Positions 1 to 5,132 of a DNA stretch of 8,536 nt are shown here, in pieces. This stretch comes from Flavobacteriaceae bacterium (lineage in GTDB: Bacteria > Bacteroidota > Bacteroidia > Flavobacteriales > Flavobacteriaceae). The notes under the pieces were generated by a model. That model was not told the DNA's origin, did not search any database, and saw only the letters and a program-made list of their open reading frames with translations. The stretch's first letter is position 1. Every line of letters begins with the position of its first letter. Where the stretch lies: assembly GCA_013214425.1 (NCBI GenBank), contig JABSPN010000055.1, positions 1 through 8,536 of the forward strand, read 5' to 3'. The position numbers were made by a program, and so were the translations under genes.

Positions 1-2
1 AT

Positions 3-140
3 GGGAAAAAAGGAAAAATTATCCATGTTAAAGAAAATTTAAAATGGAAAGATGGAAAAACAAATTTCATCGAAACTAAAAAAGAAATAAAAGAATTTAT
101 TTGGTTTAATAATCAGTTGATTGAAAATACTCAAGATTAA
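3..140 (+). CDS. 3' end of an unknown protein (partial, 45 codons)
   Basis: An open frame enters from the left edge and ends at a TAA at 138-140, giving 45 residues that are rich in Lys, Glu and Asn, include ENLKWKDGK and end LIENTQD. There is no membrane segment and no motif I recognise. The charged composition and a stop placed just before the structured spacer at 141-345 fit the pattern of the next genes, where each coding unit ends next to a spacer. I infer it is the tail of another cassette-like gene. The function is unknown and the start lies outside the window. Confidence 0.5.
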   Translation, partial: GKKGKIIHVKENLKWKDGKTNFIETKKEIKEFIWFNNQLIENTQD

Positions 141-345
141 AAAATAACGTTTGCTAACAACTTTTATAAAACATAGCTAATAAATGCTTAACCAAAAGGT
201 TTATGTATATTTAGAAAGTTCGCTAAAGTTTTAAATTTGGCTTTTAGAATAGAAAAAATAAAATATAAAAATTCGGCTCTGTGATATTCTCGAAATTTAG
301 TATCTTTTTGCTCGCTACTTTTCATACACAAACCGATAGCTACAA
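141..345. repeat. Cassette-type spacer A: long imperfect palindrome
   Basis: The spacer begins with TTGCTAACAAC (151-161) and ends with AACCGATAGC (331-340), edges that recur around other genes in this region. Near the ends, GGTTTATGTA (198-207) pairs with TACACAAACC (325-334) at 9 of 10 positions, and AAAGT near 215 can pair with the complementary ACTTT near 320, so the element can fold into a long imperfect hairpin. The inner part contains TATCTTTTTGCT, which partly resembles spacer C. The minus-strand frame that crosses it is not a gene. Confidence 0.55.
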
Positions 346-362
346 TAATAGAAAAGAGATAC

Positions 363-908
363 ATGAAAATAGATCCAAATAACCCATGGCATAAGGTAAG
401 TATTGGAGACAATGCTCCAGATATAGTCAATGGAATAATTGAAATTCCCAAAAACACGAGAGCCAAATACGAATTAGACAAAGAGTCTGGTTTATTAGTC
501 ATGGATAGAGTAATATACTCTTCAATGTACTATCCTGCAAATTATGGTTTTATTCCCAGAACATATTGTGATGATAATGATCCTTTAGATATTTTAATTC
601 TCTCTCAGATTAGCGTTGTGCCTATGTGTCTTGTTTCGGCTAAGGTAATTGGAGTAATGAGAATGATAGACAATGGAGAACTTGATGATAAGATAATTGC
701 TGTAGCTGAAAATGACATGAGTGTTAGCCATATTAGTGATATCTCAGAACTACCTGAACATTTTTTTAAAGAATTAAAAAATTTCTTTGAAGACTATAAA
801 AAGTTAGAGAATAAAACAGTCAAAATTGAAGAGTTTCAGAATGCTTCAACTGCAAAAGAAATAATAAAACAAAGCATGCTTGACTATAAAGAATATATAA
901 AACAGTAG
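363..908 (+). CDS. ppa: Inorganic pyrophosphatase, family I (soluble)
   Basis: This cytoplasmic enzyme hydrolyses pyrophosphate to two phosphates with Mg2+ and so pulls biosynthetic reactions forward. The 181-residue length is normal for family I. The active-site set is visible by comparison with the E. coli enzyme: E27 in EIPK, K35 and E37 in KYE, R49, Y57 and Y61 in YPANYG, the signature DNDPLDI at 71-77, D103, D108 and K110, and Y145-K146 in FFEDYK. The ATG at 363 is preferred because the N-terminus with NPWH at 7-10 matches the longer bacterial type. The stop at 906-908 overlaps the GCTAACA edge of spacer B. It sits as a single gene between two cassette-type spacers, so I infer it is an accessory copy rather than the housekeeping one. 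No key residue is missing. Confidence 0.93.
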   Translation: MKIDPNNPWHKVSIGDNAPDIVNGIIEIPKNTRAKYELDKESGLLVMDRVIYSSMYYPANYGFIPRTYCDDNDPLDILILSQISVVPMCLVSAKVIGVMRMIDNGELDDKIIAVAENDMSVSHISDISELPEHFFKELKNFFEDYKKLENKTVKIEEFQNASTAKEIIKQSMLDYKEYIKQ

Positions 909-957
909 CTAACACAATAAAAAATATATTAAAACGTATTTTAAACTAACCGTTAGC
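908..957. repeat. Cassette-type spacer B: short attC-like element
   Basis: This 50-base element has GCTAACA (908-914) on the left and AACCGTTAGC (948-957) on the right; GCTAAC and GTTAGC are exact inverse complements. In the middle, TTAAAA (929-934) and TTTTAA (939-944) form a perfect six-base stem around CGTA. It starts at the last base of the pyrophosphatase stop codon and ends six bases before the next start codon. The layout resembles the R''/R' boxes of an integron attC site, although it does not fit the consensus exactly. Confidence 0.6.
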
Positions 958-963
958 AAACAT

Positions 964-1374
964 ATGACGAGCATCTTACATAAAAACGAACTAGTCCATC
1001 CGATTTTTTTAATAATTTTCATTGGAATAGGTGGATTTGTTGGATTGGGTGATTTTGAACTATTTGAGATTTGGAAAAAAGACTTTGAAGAATTATTACC
1101 ATCAATTTTACTTCTTTTGATTTCTTATTTTATTCTAAGTGCTTTAAATACCTCTAACGTTGTAGCCATAAAAAAAAATGAAATCATAAAAGGAATTTAT
1201 TGTTTGCCATTTGGATTTTTAAAAATTAACGAGAGAATTAATATTTCTGACATTAAAGAAGTTGAACTAAAACAGAATGAAAAGCTATTTTATGAAATTA
1301 TAGCGGAATCAAATAGTAAAAACTCTTTATTAATTAAATCAATAGCAAAAAAATCCCAGCGGAAAAAGAACTGA
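964..1374 (+). CDS. Small membrane protein, two TM helices plus cytosolic domain; probable frameshift near the 3' end
   Basis: The protein has two predicted membrane helices (about residues 12-28 and 45-61), a short charged loop between them, and a soluble part (about 66-128) with alternating strands and an INISDIKEVEL stretch. This layout is like small bacterial proteins with a membrane hairpin and a PH-like domain; I do not recognise a named family. The annotated end SQRKKN looks unnatural. At the A7 run (1347-1353) a -1 shift opens a frame that runs to a TAA at 1422-1424 and adds 24 residues beginning IPAEKELNRIKTEL, a plausible amphipathic end that finishes just inside spacer C. The A run lies exactly as A AAA AAA in frame, so a sequencing error, a real one-base deletion, polymerase slippage or ribosomal frameshifting are all possible. 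The start at 964 follows directly on spacer B. Confidence 0.65.
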   Translation: MTSILHKNELVHPIFLIIFIGIGGFVGLGDFELFEIWKKDFEELLPSILLLLISYFILSALNTSNVVAIKKNEIIKGIYCLPFGFLKINERINISDIKEVELKQNEKLFYEIIAESNSKNSLLIKSIAKKSQRKKN

Positions 1375-1403
1375 ATCGAATAAAAACTGAACTAAATACG
1401 ATG

Positions 1404-1533
1404 GCTAACAAAGTGCAAAAATAATTGCTTGGGTTAGAAAATGACTATCGAAAAATTCTACGAATTTTTCTCACTGTAGTCCCTTTTTGCTATCTTTAGG
1501 ATTTAGAGCAACTACTCACAGCTAAACGTAACC
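1404..1533. repeat. Cassette-type spacer C: ~130 bp imperfect palindrome (copy 1)
   Basis: The left edge GCTAACAAAG is followed by TAATTGCTTG (1422-1431); the right edge has AGCAACTACTCA (1507-1518) and ends AAACGTAACC (1524-1533). The left TTGCTT segment can pair with the right AGCAA segment. In the centre, GAAAAATTC (1450-1458) and GAATTTTTC (1462-1470) form a perfect nine-base stem with a three-base loop. The ten-base and twelve-base words recur exactly in spacer E, at nearly the same distance apart, so the two are copies of one element. Confidence 0.75.
1491..1498 (+). promoter_or_regulatory. Possible -7 box inside spacer C
   Basis: TATCTTTA matches the Bacteroidota -7 consensus TAnnTTTG at seven of eight positions and lies about 52 bases before the start codon at 1551. 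Spacer A carries a related TATCTTTTTG. I see no well-placed -33 TTG, so this is tentative. If real, the spacer itself would supply the promoter for the next gene. Confidence 0.25.
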
Positions 1534-1550
1534 AATTAAAATAAAGCAGA

Positions 1551-2027
1551 ATGAATATTCAATCAATAAAAGCGAAACTAAATGAATCTTCTATTTACCA
1601 TTCGGAAGAAAATATCTTAGATAATAATAGTGTGATTGGTTATGAAAAGAAGTTCAAATGGAGTTGGATGGCAACACAATTAAATACTTTCATTGTGGCA
1701 ACAGACTTTGGGGATACAGTAATAGATGAAAATTTAATTGAAAATCATTTATCCGAATCGTTTAAGTTTTCTAAGCAAAACTACAAAGGTTGGCCAAGGG
1801 GACTTCAATCAGGAGTGGGAGTAATTTCGATTTTGATATCAAATAATGTTTCGGATAAAGCAAAAGACTATTGTCAAAAATTAAAGTCAGGAAAAAAATG
1901 GGCAGGATTTTCAATTCCAGTTATCCATAATTCTAAAACCAAAGAAACTTTCCAATTTGAAAAAAATCCTATGTGGGGAAGAATTTATTATCCACACTTT
2001 AAAAAATTGATTAACAACCTAAAATAA
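1551..2027 (+). CDS. Hypothetical soluble protein, 158 aa
   Basis: I do not recognise this protein. It has no signal peptide and no convincing membrane helix. It looks like a compact alpha/beta protein with a predicted helical start (residues 1-20), a tryptophan-rich segment KWSWMATQ (36-43), a possible glycine turn motif GWPRGLQSGVG (80-90), and a likely conserved end with FEKNPMWGRIYYPHF (136-150). The spread of aromatic residues and the intact frame suggest a real, selected protein. The ATG at 1551 is the first in frame after spacer C and gives a sensible N-terminus. It is a lone gene between spacers C and D, which fits a cassette cargo gene. Nothing in its neighbours indicates a function. 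Confidence 0.75.
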   Translation: MNIQSIKAKLNESSIYHSEENILDNNSVIGYEKKFKWSWMATQLNTFIVATDFGDTVIDENLIENHLSESFKFSKQNYKGWPRGLQSGVGVISILISNNVSDKAKDYCQKLKSGKKWAGFSIPVIHNSKTKETFQFEKNPMWGRIYYPHFKKLINNLK

Positions 2028-2029
2028 AC

Positions 2030-2092
2030 TCGTTAGAACACTATCTAAAAATGCATTAAAATACATTTTACACAAAACGTTGTAGGTAAGCT
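2030..2092. repeat. Cassette-type spacer D: short attC-like element
   Basis: The element starts with CTCGTTAGAACAC just after the stop codon and ends with AAAACGTTGTAGGTAAGC (2074-2091). Its centre holds a hairpin, AAATGCATT (2049-2057) against AATACATTT (2060-2068), which pairs at eight of nine positions. Its size and plan match spacer B, while its right edge is a variant of the same AACGTT theme. Confidence 0.5.
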
Positions 2093-2122
2093 AAAACTGA
2101 ACATAAATAAAATGATTAAGCT

Positions 2123-3202
2123 ATGAAAAAAATTATATTTCTACTATCCATTGTCATTTTCGGTTGTAAGGAAAAAACAAAAGAATCTTTTTCTGTAATC
2201 GAAGTTCATGTTACTAATCAACACTCACTGGACAGCTTAATTATTTATGATAAAGAAAAATCATGGGAGGTCAAGACTACTCTTAGATTTAATAAGTCTA
2301 ATAGTATTAAAGACACTCTGAATATTCTTGAAAAGAAAATTTATCAAATTTATTCATTTTCAGATGGAAAACAGGGGGAATTGGGAGAGTTATTAATTTC
2401 ACCAAATAGCACAATAGTCCTGTCTGTAGATGAGAACGAACTTTTCGAATCTATAACTTATGATGGTTCCTTTAAGGAACCTAATAATTTTTTAGCGTAT
2501 TCTAAAAAACACCAAAATCAATTATCTAATACAGTCCGAAATGGTATTGAACAAAAAGAGCTTGAACTACTCATTCATGAAAAAGGTGACTTAATTAATG
2601 AAAAAGGGATTTCACTAAATATAGTTGATAGTTTAAGTACTTACGTCAAAGTGAATTTTAATAAATTCTCTAACATTCTTAAGCAAAAAAATGCAAAATA
2701 CCTGTATAAAAGATCTTTAGTAAATGAAATTGGGAACAACTTTTCTTTTAAGGATATAACTAATAACGACATTTCGTTGAAAGATTTTCATGGCAAATAT
2801 CTTTATATAGATGTTTGGGCTACTTGGTGTAAGCCTTGTAAAGTAGAATACGATTTTCTGAAACAACTTGAGGAACACTTTTCTAATAATGATGAACTTC
2901 AAATTATTTCAATTAGTACTGATCGAGATTTTGACAAATGGGAGAAATATATTACCAAAAATTCTATTGAAGGAATACAGCTTTATTCTGGCGAAAATTC
3001 AGAATTTGTAAAATTTTATGACGTTGGCGCTCTACCTCGATTCATTCTTTTAGACAAAGAAGGCAGAGTAATAAGCCCAGAAGAGTTAAGGCCATCCAAT
3101 CCTAAATTATTAAAAAAACTGGAATCAACTGTTATAACAATCGCTTCTACTAATTGCTTGTTCTCGCCTACTTCTGAAAATTTCTATGGATTTTCATGTT
3201 AG
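2123..3202 (+). CDS. Lipoprotein with C-terminal TlpA/thioredoxin-like domain
   Basis: The N-terminus is a short lipoprotein signal (residues 1-14, lipobox IFGC with the acylated Cys15), so the mature protein should be anchored in an envelope membrane and face the periplasm or the surface. Residues about 20-200 form a variable region with predicted strands then helices, as in Bacteroidota TlpA-like proteins. The thioredoxin-like domain (about 207-335) shows VWATWCKPCK with the redox pair C236/C239, and ALPRF with the cis-proline P305. The family acts as thiol-disulfide reductases or oxidases in envelope protein maturation; the substrate is unknown. The expected C-terminus is near LLKKLES (329-335). 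The last 23 codons (337-359) lie inside spacer E and end with a cysteine-bearing tail unlike the family, so the natural stop was probably lost or replaced. It is a single gene between spacers D and E. Confidence 0.85.
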   Translation: MKKIIFLLSIVIFGCKEKTKESFSVIEVHVTNQHSLDSLIIYDKEKSWEVKTTLRFNKSNSIKDTLNILEKKIYQIYSFSDGKQGELGELLISPNSTIVLSVDENELFESITYDGSFKEPNNFLAYSKKHQNQLSNTVRNGIEQKELELLIHEKGDLINEKGISLNIVDSLSTYVKVNFNKFSNILKQKNAKYLYKRSLVNEIGNNFSFKDITNNDISLKDFHGKYLYIDVWATWCKPCKVEYDFLKQLEEHFSNNDELQIISISTDRDFDKWEKYITKNSIEGIQLYSGENSEFVKFYDVGALPRFILLDKEGRVISPEELRPSNPKLLKKLESTVITIASTNCLFSPTSENFYGFSC

Positions 3203-3262
3203 TCTAAATTTACAAAGTTAATCGTTAAACCAAGCAACTACTCATAGCCGAAACCGTTATGG
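3131..3262. repeat. Cassette-type spacer E: ~130 bp imperfect palindrome (copy 2)
   Basis: The left arm GTTATAACAATCG...TAATTGCTTG (3131-3160) pairs imperfectly with the right arm CAAGCAACTACTCA...AACCGTTATGG (3231-3262); TTGCTTG and CAAGCAA pair exactly, and ATAAC pairs with GTTAT near the outer ends. TGAAAAT (3175-3181) and ATTTTCA (3190-3196) form an inner seven-base stem. The words TAATTGCTTG and AGCAACTACTCA are identical to those in spacer C. The element overlaps the last 23 codons and the stop of the thioredoxin-like gene. Confidence 0.75.
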
Positions 3263-3372
3263 AAAGAAATGACCCGTCCTGAATAAAGGCTACATAATTT
3301 TAAACATTATGTATAAAAATGACAAAGTAATAAACCACTTTAAACATTCAACTTTAGTCTTAGGACTTAAAA
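3263..3372. other. Non-coding junction between accessory region and core genes
   Basis: No gene is seen. It holds a perfect eight-base stem TACATAAT (3291-3298) with ATTATGTA (3306-3313) and a weak hairpin at 3353-3370 just after the obgE stop. Neither has a clear T run, so a terminator for the leftward adk-obgE operon is only a possibility. The string TGACCCGTCCTGAATAAAGG at 3270-3289 looks like an insertion-sequence end but has no partner copy in the window. Confidence 0.4.
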
Positions 3373-4371
3373 CTACTTATTCAACATCGACCAAAGCTTA
3401 TCTTTTAGCTCCATGATACCCATTTGAGCCACAGATGAGATAAACAAATAGTCGACTGGAAGATCATTGTCTAATTCTGCTTTCATTTCTGTCATCAACT
3501 CTTGGTCGAGCATGTCACATTTTGATATCGCGACGAATCGATCTTTGTCTAACATTTCAGGATTATAAACCTTTAACTCATTCAGGAGAATATGATATTG
3601 TTCCGCTATATCCTTAGCATCAGCCGGAATTAAAAATAATAAAGTTGAATTACGTTCTATATGACGTAAGAAATAATACCCCAAACCTTTCCCTTCAGAA
3701 GCACCTTCAATAATCCCAGGAATATCGGCCATAACAAAACTTCTGTAATCGCGATATTCTACGATACCTAAATTCGGTTTTAAAGTCGTAAACTCATAAT
3801 CAGCAATCTTGGGTTTGGCAGAAGTAATCACCGATAGTAATGTCGACTTCCCAGCATTAGGAAACCCTACTAAACCAACATCGGCTAGAACCTTCAGCTC
3901 CATAGTCACATCGGTATGTTCCCCTTCCATTCCTGGTTGGGCATAACGAGGTGTTTGGTTTGTTGGAGACTTAAAATGCCAGTTTCCTCTTCCTCCTTTT
4001 CCGCCTTCGCAAAGAATAACTTCTTCGTTATTCTCTGTGATTTCAAAAAGAATTTCCTGAGTTTCGGTATCTCTTACTACCGTCCCTAGAGGAACATCTA
4101 AATATACATCTTTTCCGTCGGCACCAGTACTTCTCCCCTTACTTCCATTGACTCCATGTTCGGCTTTGTAATGACGCTTAAACTTAAAATGATATAAGGT
4201 CCACAGGTTTTCGTTTCCTCTCACAATGATGTGACCTCCGCGTCCACCATCACCACCATCTGGCCCTCCTTTTTCGATATACTTTTCCCTATGTAAATGC
4301 GTAGAGCCTTTCCCTCCGTTTCCAGAAGTAAGGTGTAGTTTTACATAATCAACAAAATTCCCTTCAGTCAT
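3373..4371 (-). CDS. obgE: Obg family GTPase (ObgE/CgtA)
   Basis: Obg is a conserved GTPase that binds the 50S subunit and acts in ribosome maturation and stress signalling. Residues 1 to about 160 form the glycine-rich Obg fold (SGNGGKGS, GGPDGGDGGRGG, GGKGGRGN). The G domain follows, with G1 GFPNAGKST (169-177), G2 FTTLKPN (194-200), G3 DIPG (216-219), G4 SKCD (283-286, in place of NKxD) and G5 SSV (312-314). At 332 residues it stops after the G domain and lacks the OCT extension of Gram-positive Obg, as expected in Bacteroidota. The start MTEGNFVDYV is the usual family start. It lies 28 bases after adk on the same strand with no terminator between, so the two are probably cotranscribed. 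Confidence 0.97.
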   Translation of the reverse strand: MTEGNFVDYVKLHLTSGNGGKGSTHLHREKYIEKGGPDGGDGGRGGHIIVRGNENLWTLYHFKFKRHYKAEHGVNGSKGRSTGADGKDVYLDVPLGTVVRDTETQEILFEITENNEEVILCEGGKGGRGNWHFKSPTNQTPRYAQPGMEGEHTDVTMELKVLADVGLVGFPNAGKSTLLSVITSAKPKIADYEFTTLKPNLGIVEYRDYRSFVMADIPGIIEGASEGKGLGYYFLRHIERNSTLLFLIPADAKDIAEQYHILLNELKVYNPEMLDKDRFVAISKCDMLDQELMTEMKAELDNDLPVDYLFISSVAQMGIMELKDKLWSMLNK

Positions 4372-4399
4372 TGGTATATTCTTACGATAGTCCTAGTTT

Positions 4400-4972
4400 C
4401 TATAATGAATTCATTACGCTGCTAATTCTATCGGTAATTTCATCGATAGAACCTACACCATCAATTCCAAAAAACTTATCATCTTGCTTATAATAGTCTT
4501 TTAAAATTGCAGTTTCAGCATAATATACTTTTATTCTATTTCTGATAACACTTTCATCAGCATCATCTGCTCTTCCAGAAGTTTTCCCTCTTTCTAATAA
4601 ACGTTCTACGAGAATTTCATCGTCTACTTCAAGAGCAACCATACCGCTTACGTTTGTAGACTTTGATTCCAATAATGTATCTAAAGCTTCAGCTTGTGCA
4701 GAAGTTCTTGGGAAACCATCGAAAATAAATCCGTTGGCTTCAGGATTCTTCTCTACTTCTGCGTTTAGCATTTTAATCGTTACTTCATCAGGCACTAAAT
4801 GTCCTTTATCAATATATGATTTGGCTAAAACTCCTAATTCAGTGGCATTTTTAATATTAAACCTGAATACATCACCCGTAGAGATATGTACTAAATTGTA
4901 TTTTGTCTTTAATACTTCTGCTTGAGTTCCCTTTCCAGCACCTGGAGGTCCAAATAATACGATATTCTTCAT
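4400..4972 (-). CDS. adk: Adenylate kinase
   Basis: The enzyme interconverts ATP + AMP and 2 ADP in the cytoplasm and sets the adenylate energy charge. The 190-residue protein has the P-loop GPPGAGKGT (8-16), the AMP-binding segment HISTGDVFR (29-37), the family signature FDGFPRT (84-90), and a short LID around RGKTSGRADD (128-137) without zinc cysteines. The short LID type is usual in Bacteroidota. The ATG at 4972 gives the standard MKNIVLFGPPGAGKGT start. It is the first gene of a leftward adk-obgE operon, and a perfect -7 box lies about 94 bases upstream. It diverges from purK, which links two parts of purine metabolism through one promoter region. Confidence 0.97.
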   Translation of the reverse strand: MKNIVLFGPPGAGKGTQAEVLKTKYNLVHISTGDVFRFNIKNATELGVLAKSYIDKGHLVPDEVTIKMLNAEVEKNPEANGFIFDGFPRTSAQAEALDTLLESKSTNVSGMVALEVDDEILVERLLERGKTSGRADDADESVIRNRIKVYYAETAILKDYYKQDDKFFGIDGVGSIDEITDRISSVMNSL

Positions 4973-4998
4973 TGTTGTGTGTTATTGCTAAAAATTGA

Positions 4999-5008
4999 GG
5001 CAATTGCC
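4999..5008. promoter_or_regulatory. Perfect palindrome in the adk leader
   Basis: GGCAATTGCC is a perfect ten-base palindrome in the untranslated leader of adk, between its start codon and its promoter box. It could be an operator half-pair or chance; ten bases of symmetry alone is weak evidence. Confidence 0.25.
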
Positions 5009-5065
5009 CCTCCTATTTTTTAAAAAAAATCTAGCATTTTTAATGCCATTTATTCATTTAAGCTG

Positions 5066-5073
5066 CAAAGATA
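5066..5073 (-). promoter_or_regulatory. -7 promoter box for adk-obgE
   Basis: On the minus strand this reads TATCTTTG, a perfect match to the Bacteroidota -7 consensus TAnnTTTG. It would start transcription near 5060, leaving a leader of about 88 bases before adk. No TTG is seen at the usual -33 distance. Confidence 0.5.
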
Positions 5074-5095
5074 TTATTTTGAATGATGATTTACG

Positions 5096-5103
5096 TATTT
5101 TTG
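5096..5103 (+). promoter_or_regulatory. -7 promoter box for purK-purE
   Basis: TATTTTTG matches TAnnTTTG perfectly and would start transcription near 5110, about 23 bases before the GTG at 5133. It faces away from the adk box with 22 bases between them, so the two promoters may compete. Its position also argues against any purK start codon upstream of it. Confidence 0.5.
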
Positions 5104-5132
5104 CACTTATTCTGAAAATAAACCCACTGAAA

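Noticed and set aside
188..502. Minus-strand frame of 104 residues with hydrophobic segments
   Set aside because: It overlaps the well-supported pyrophosphatase gene and runs into palindromic spacer A. Such frames arise as shadows of repeats.
2717..2902. Minus-strand frame of 61 residues
   Set aside because: It lies wholly inside the thioredoxin-like lipoprotein gene, including its CxxC coding region.
141..3262. CRISPR array
   Set aside because: Spacers are irregular in size, 500 to 1000 bases apart, and separated by genes; there are no short regular direct repeats.
3373..4371. Obg without OCT domain and with SKCD in place of NKxD
   Set aside because: Both are, to my knowledge, usual for Bacteroidota Obg proteins, so neither is a truncation or defect.
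4734..4925. Plus-strand frame of 63 residues
   Set aside because: It is antisense to adk and has no features of its own.
4995..5132. Longer purK reading frame from a TTG at 4995
   Set aside because: The extension is unlike PurK, crosses two promoter boxes and makes the protein longer than the family.
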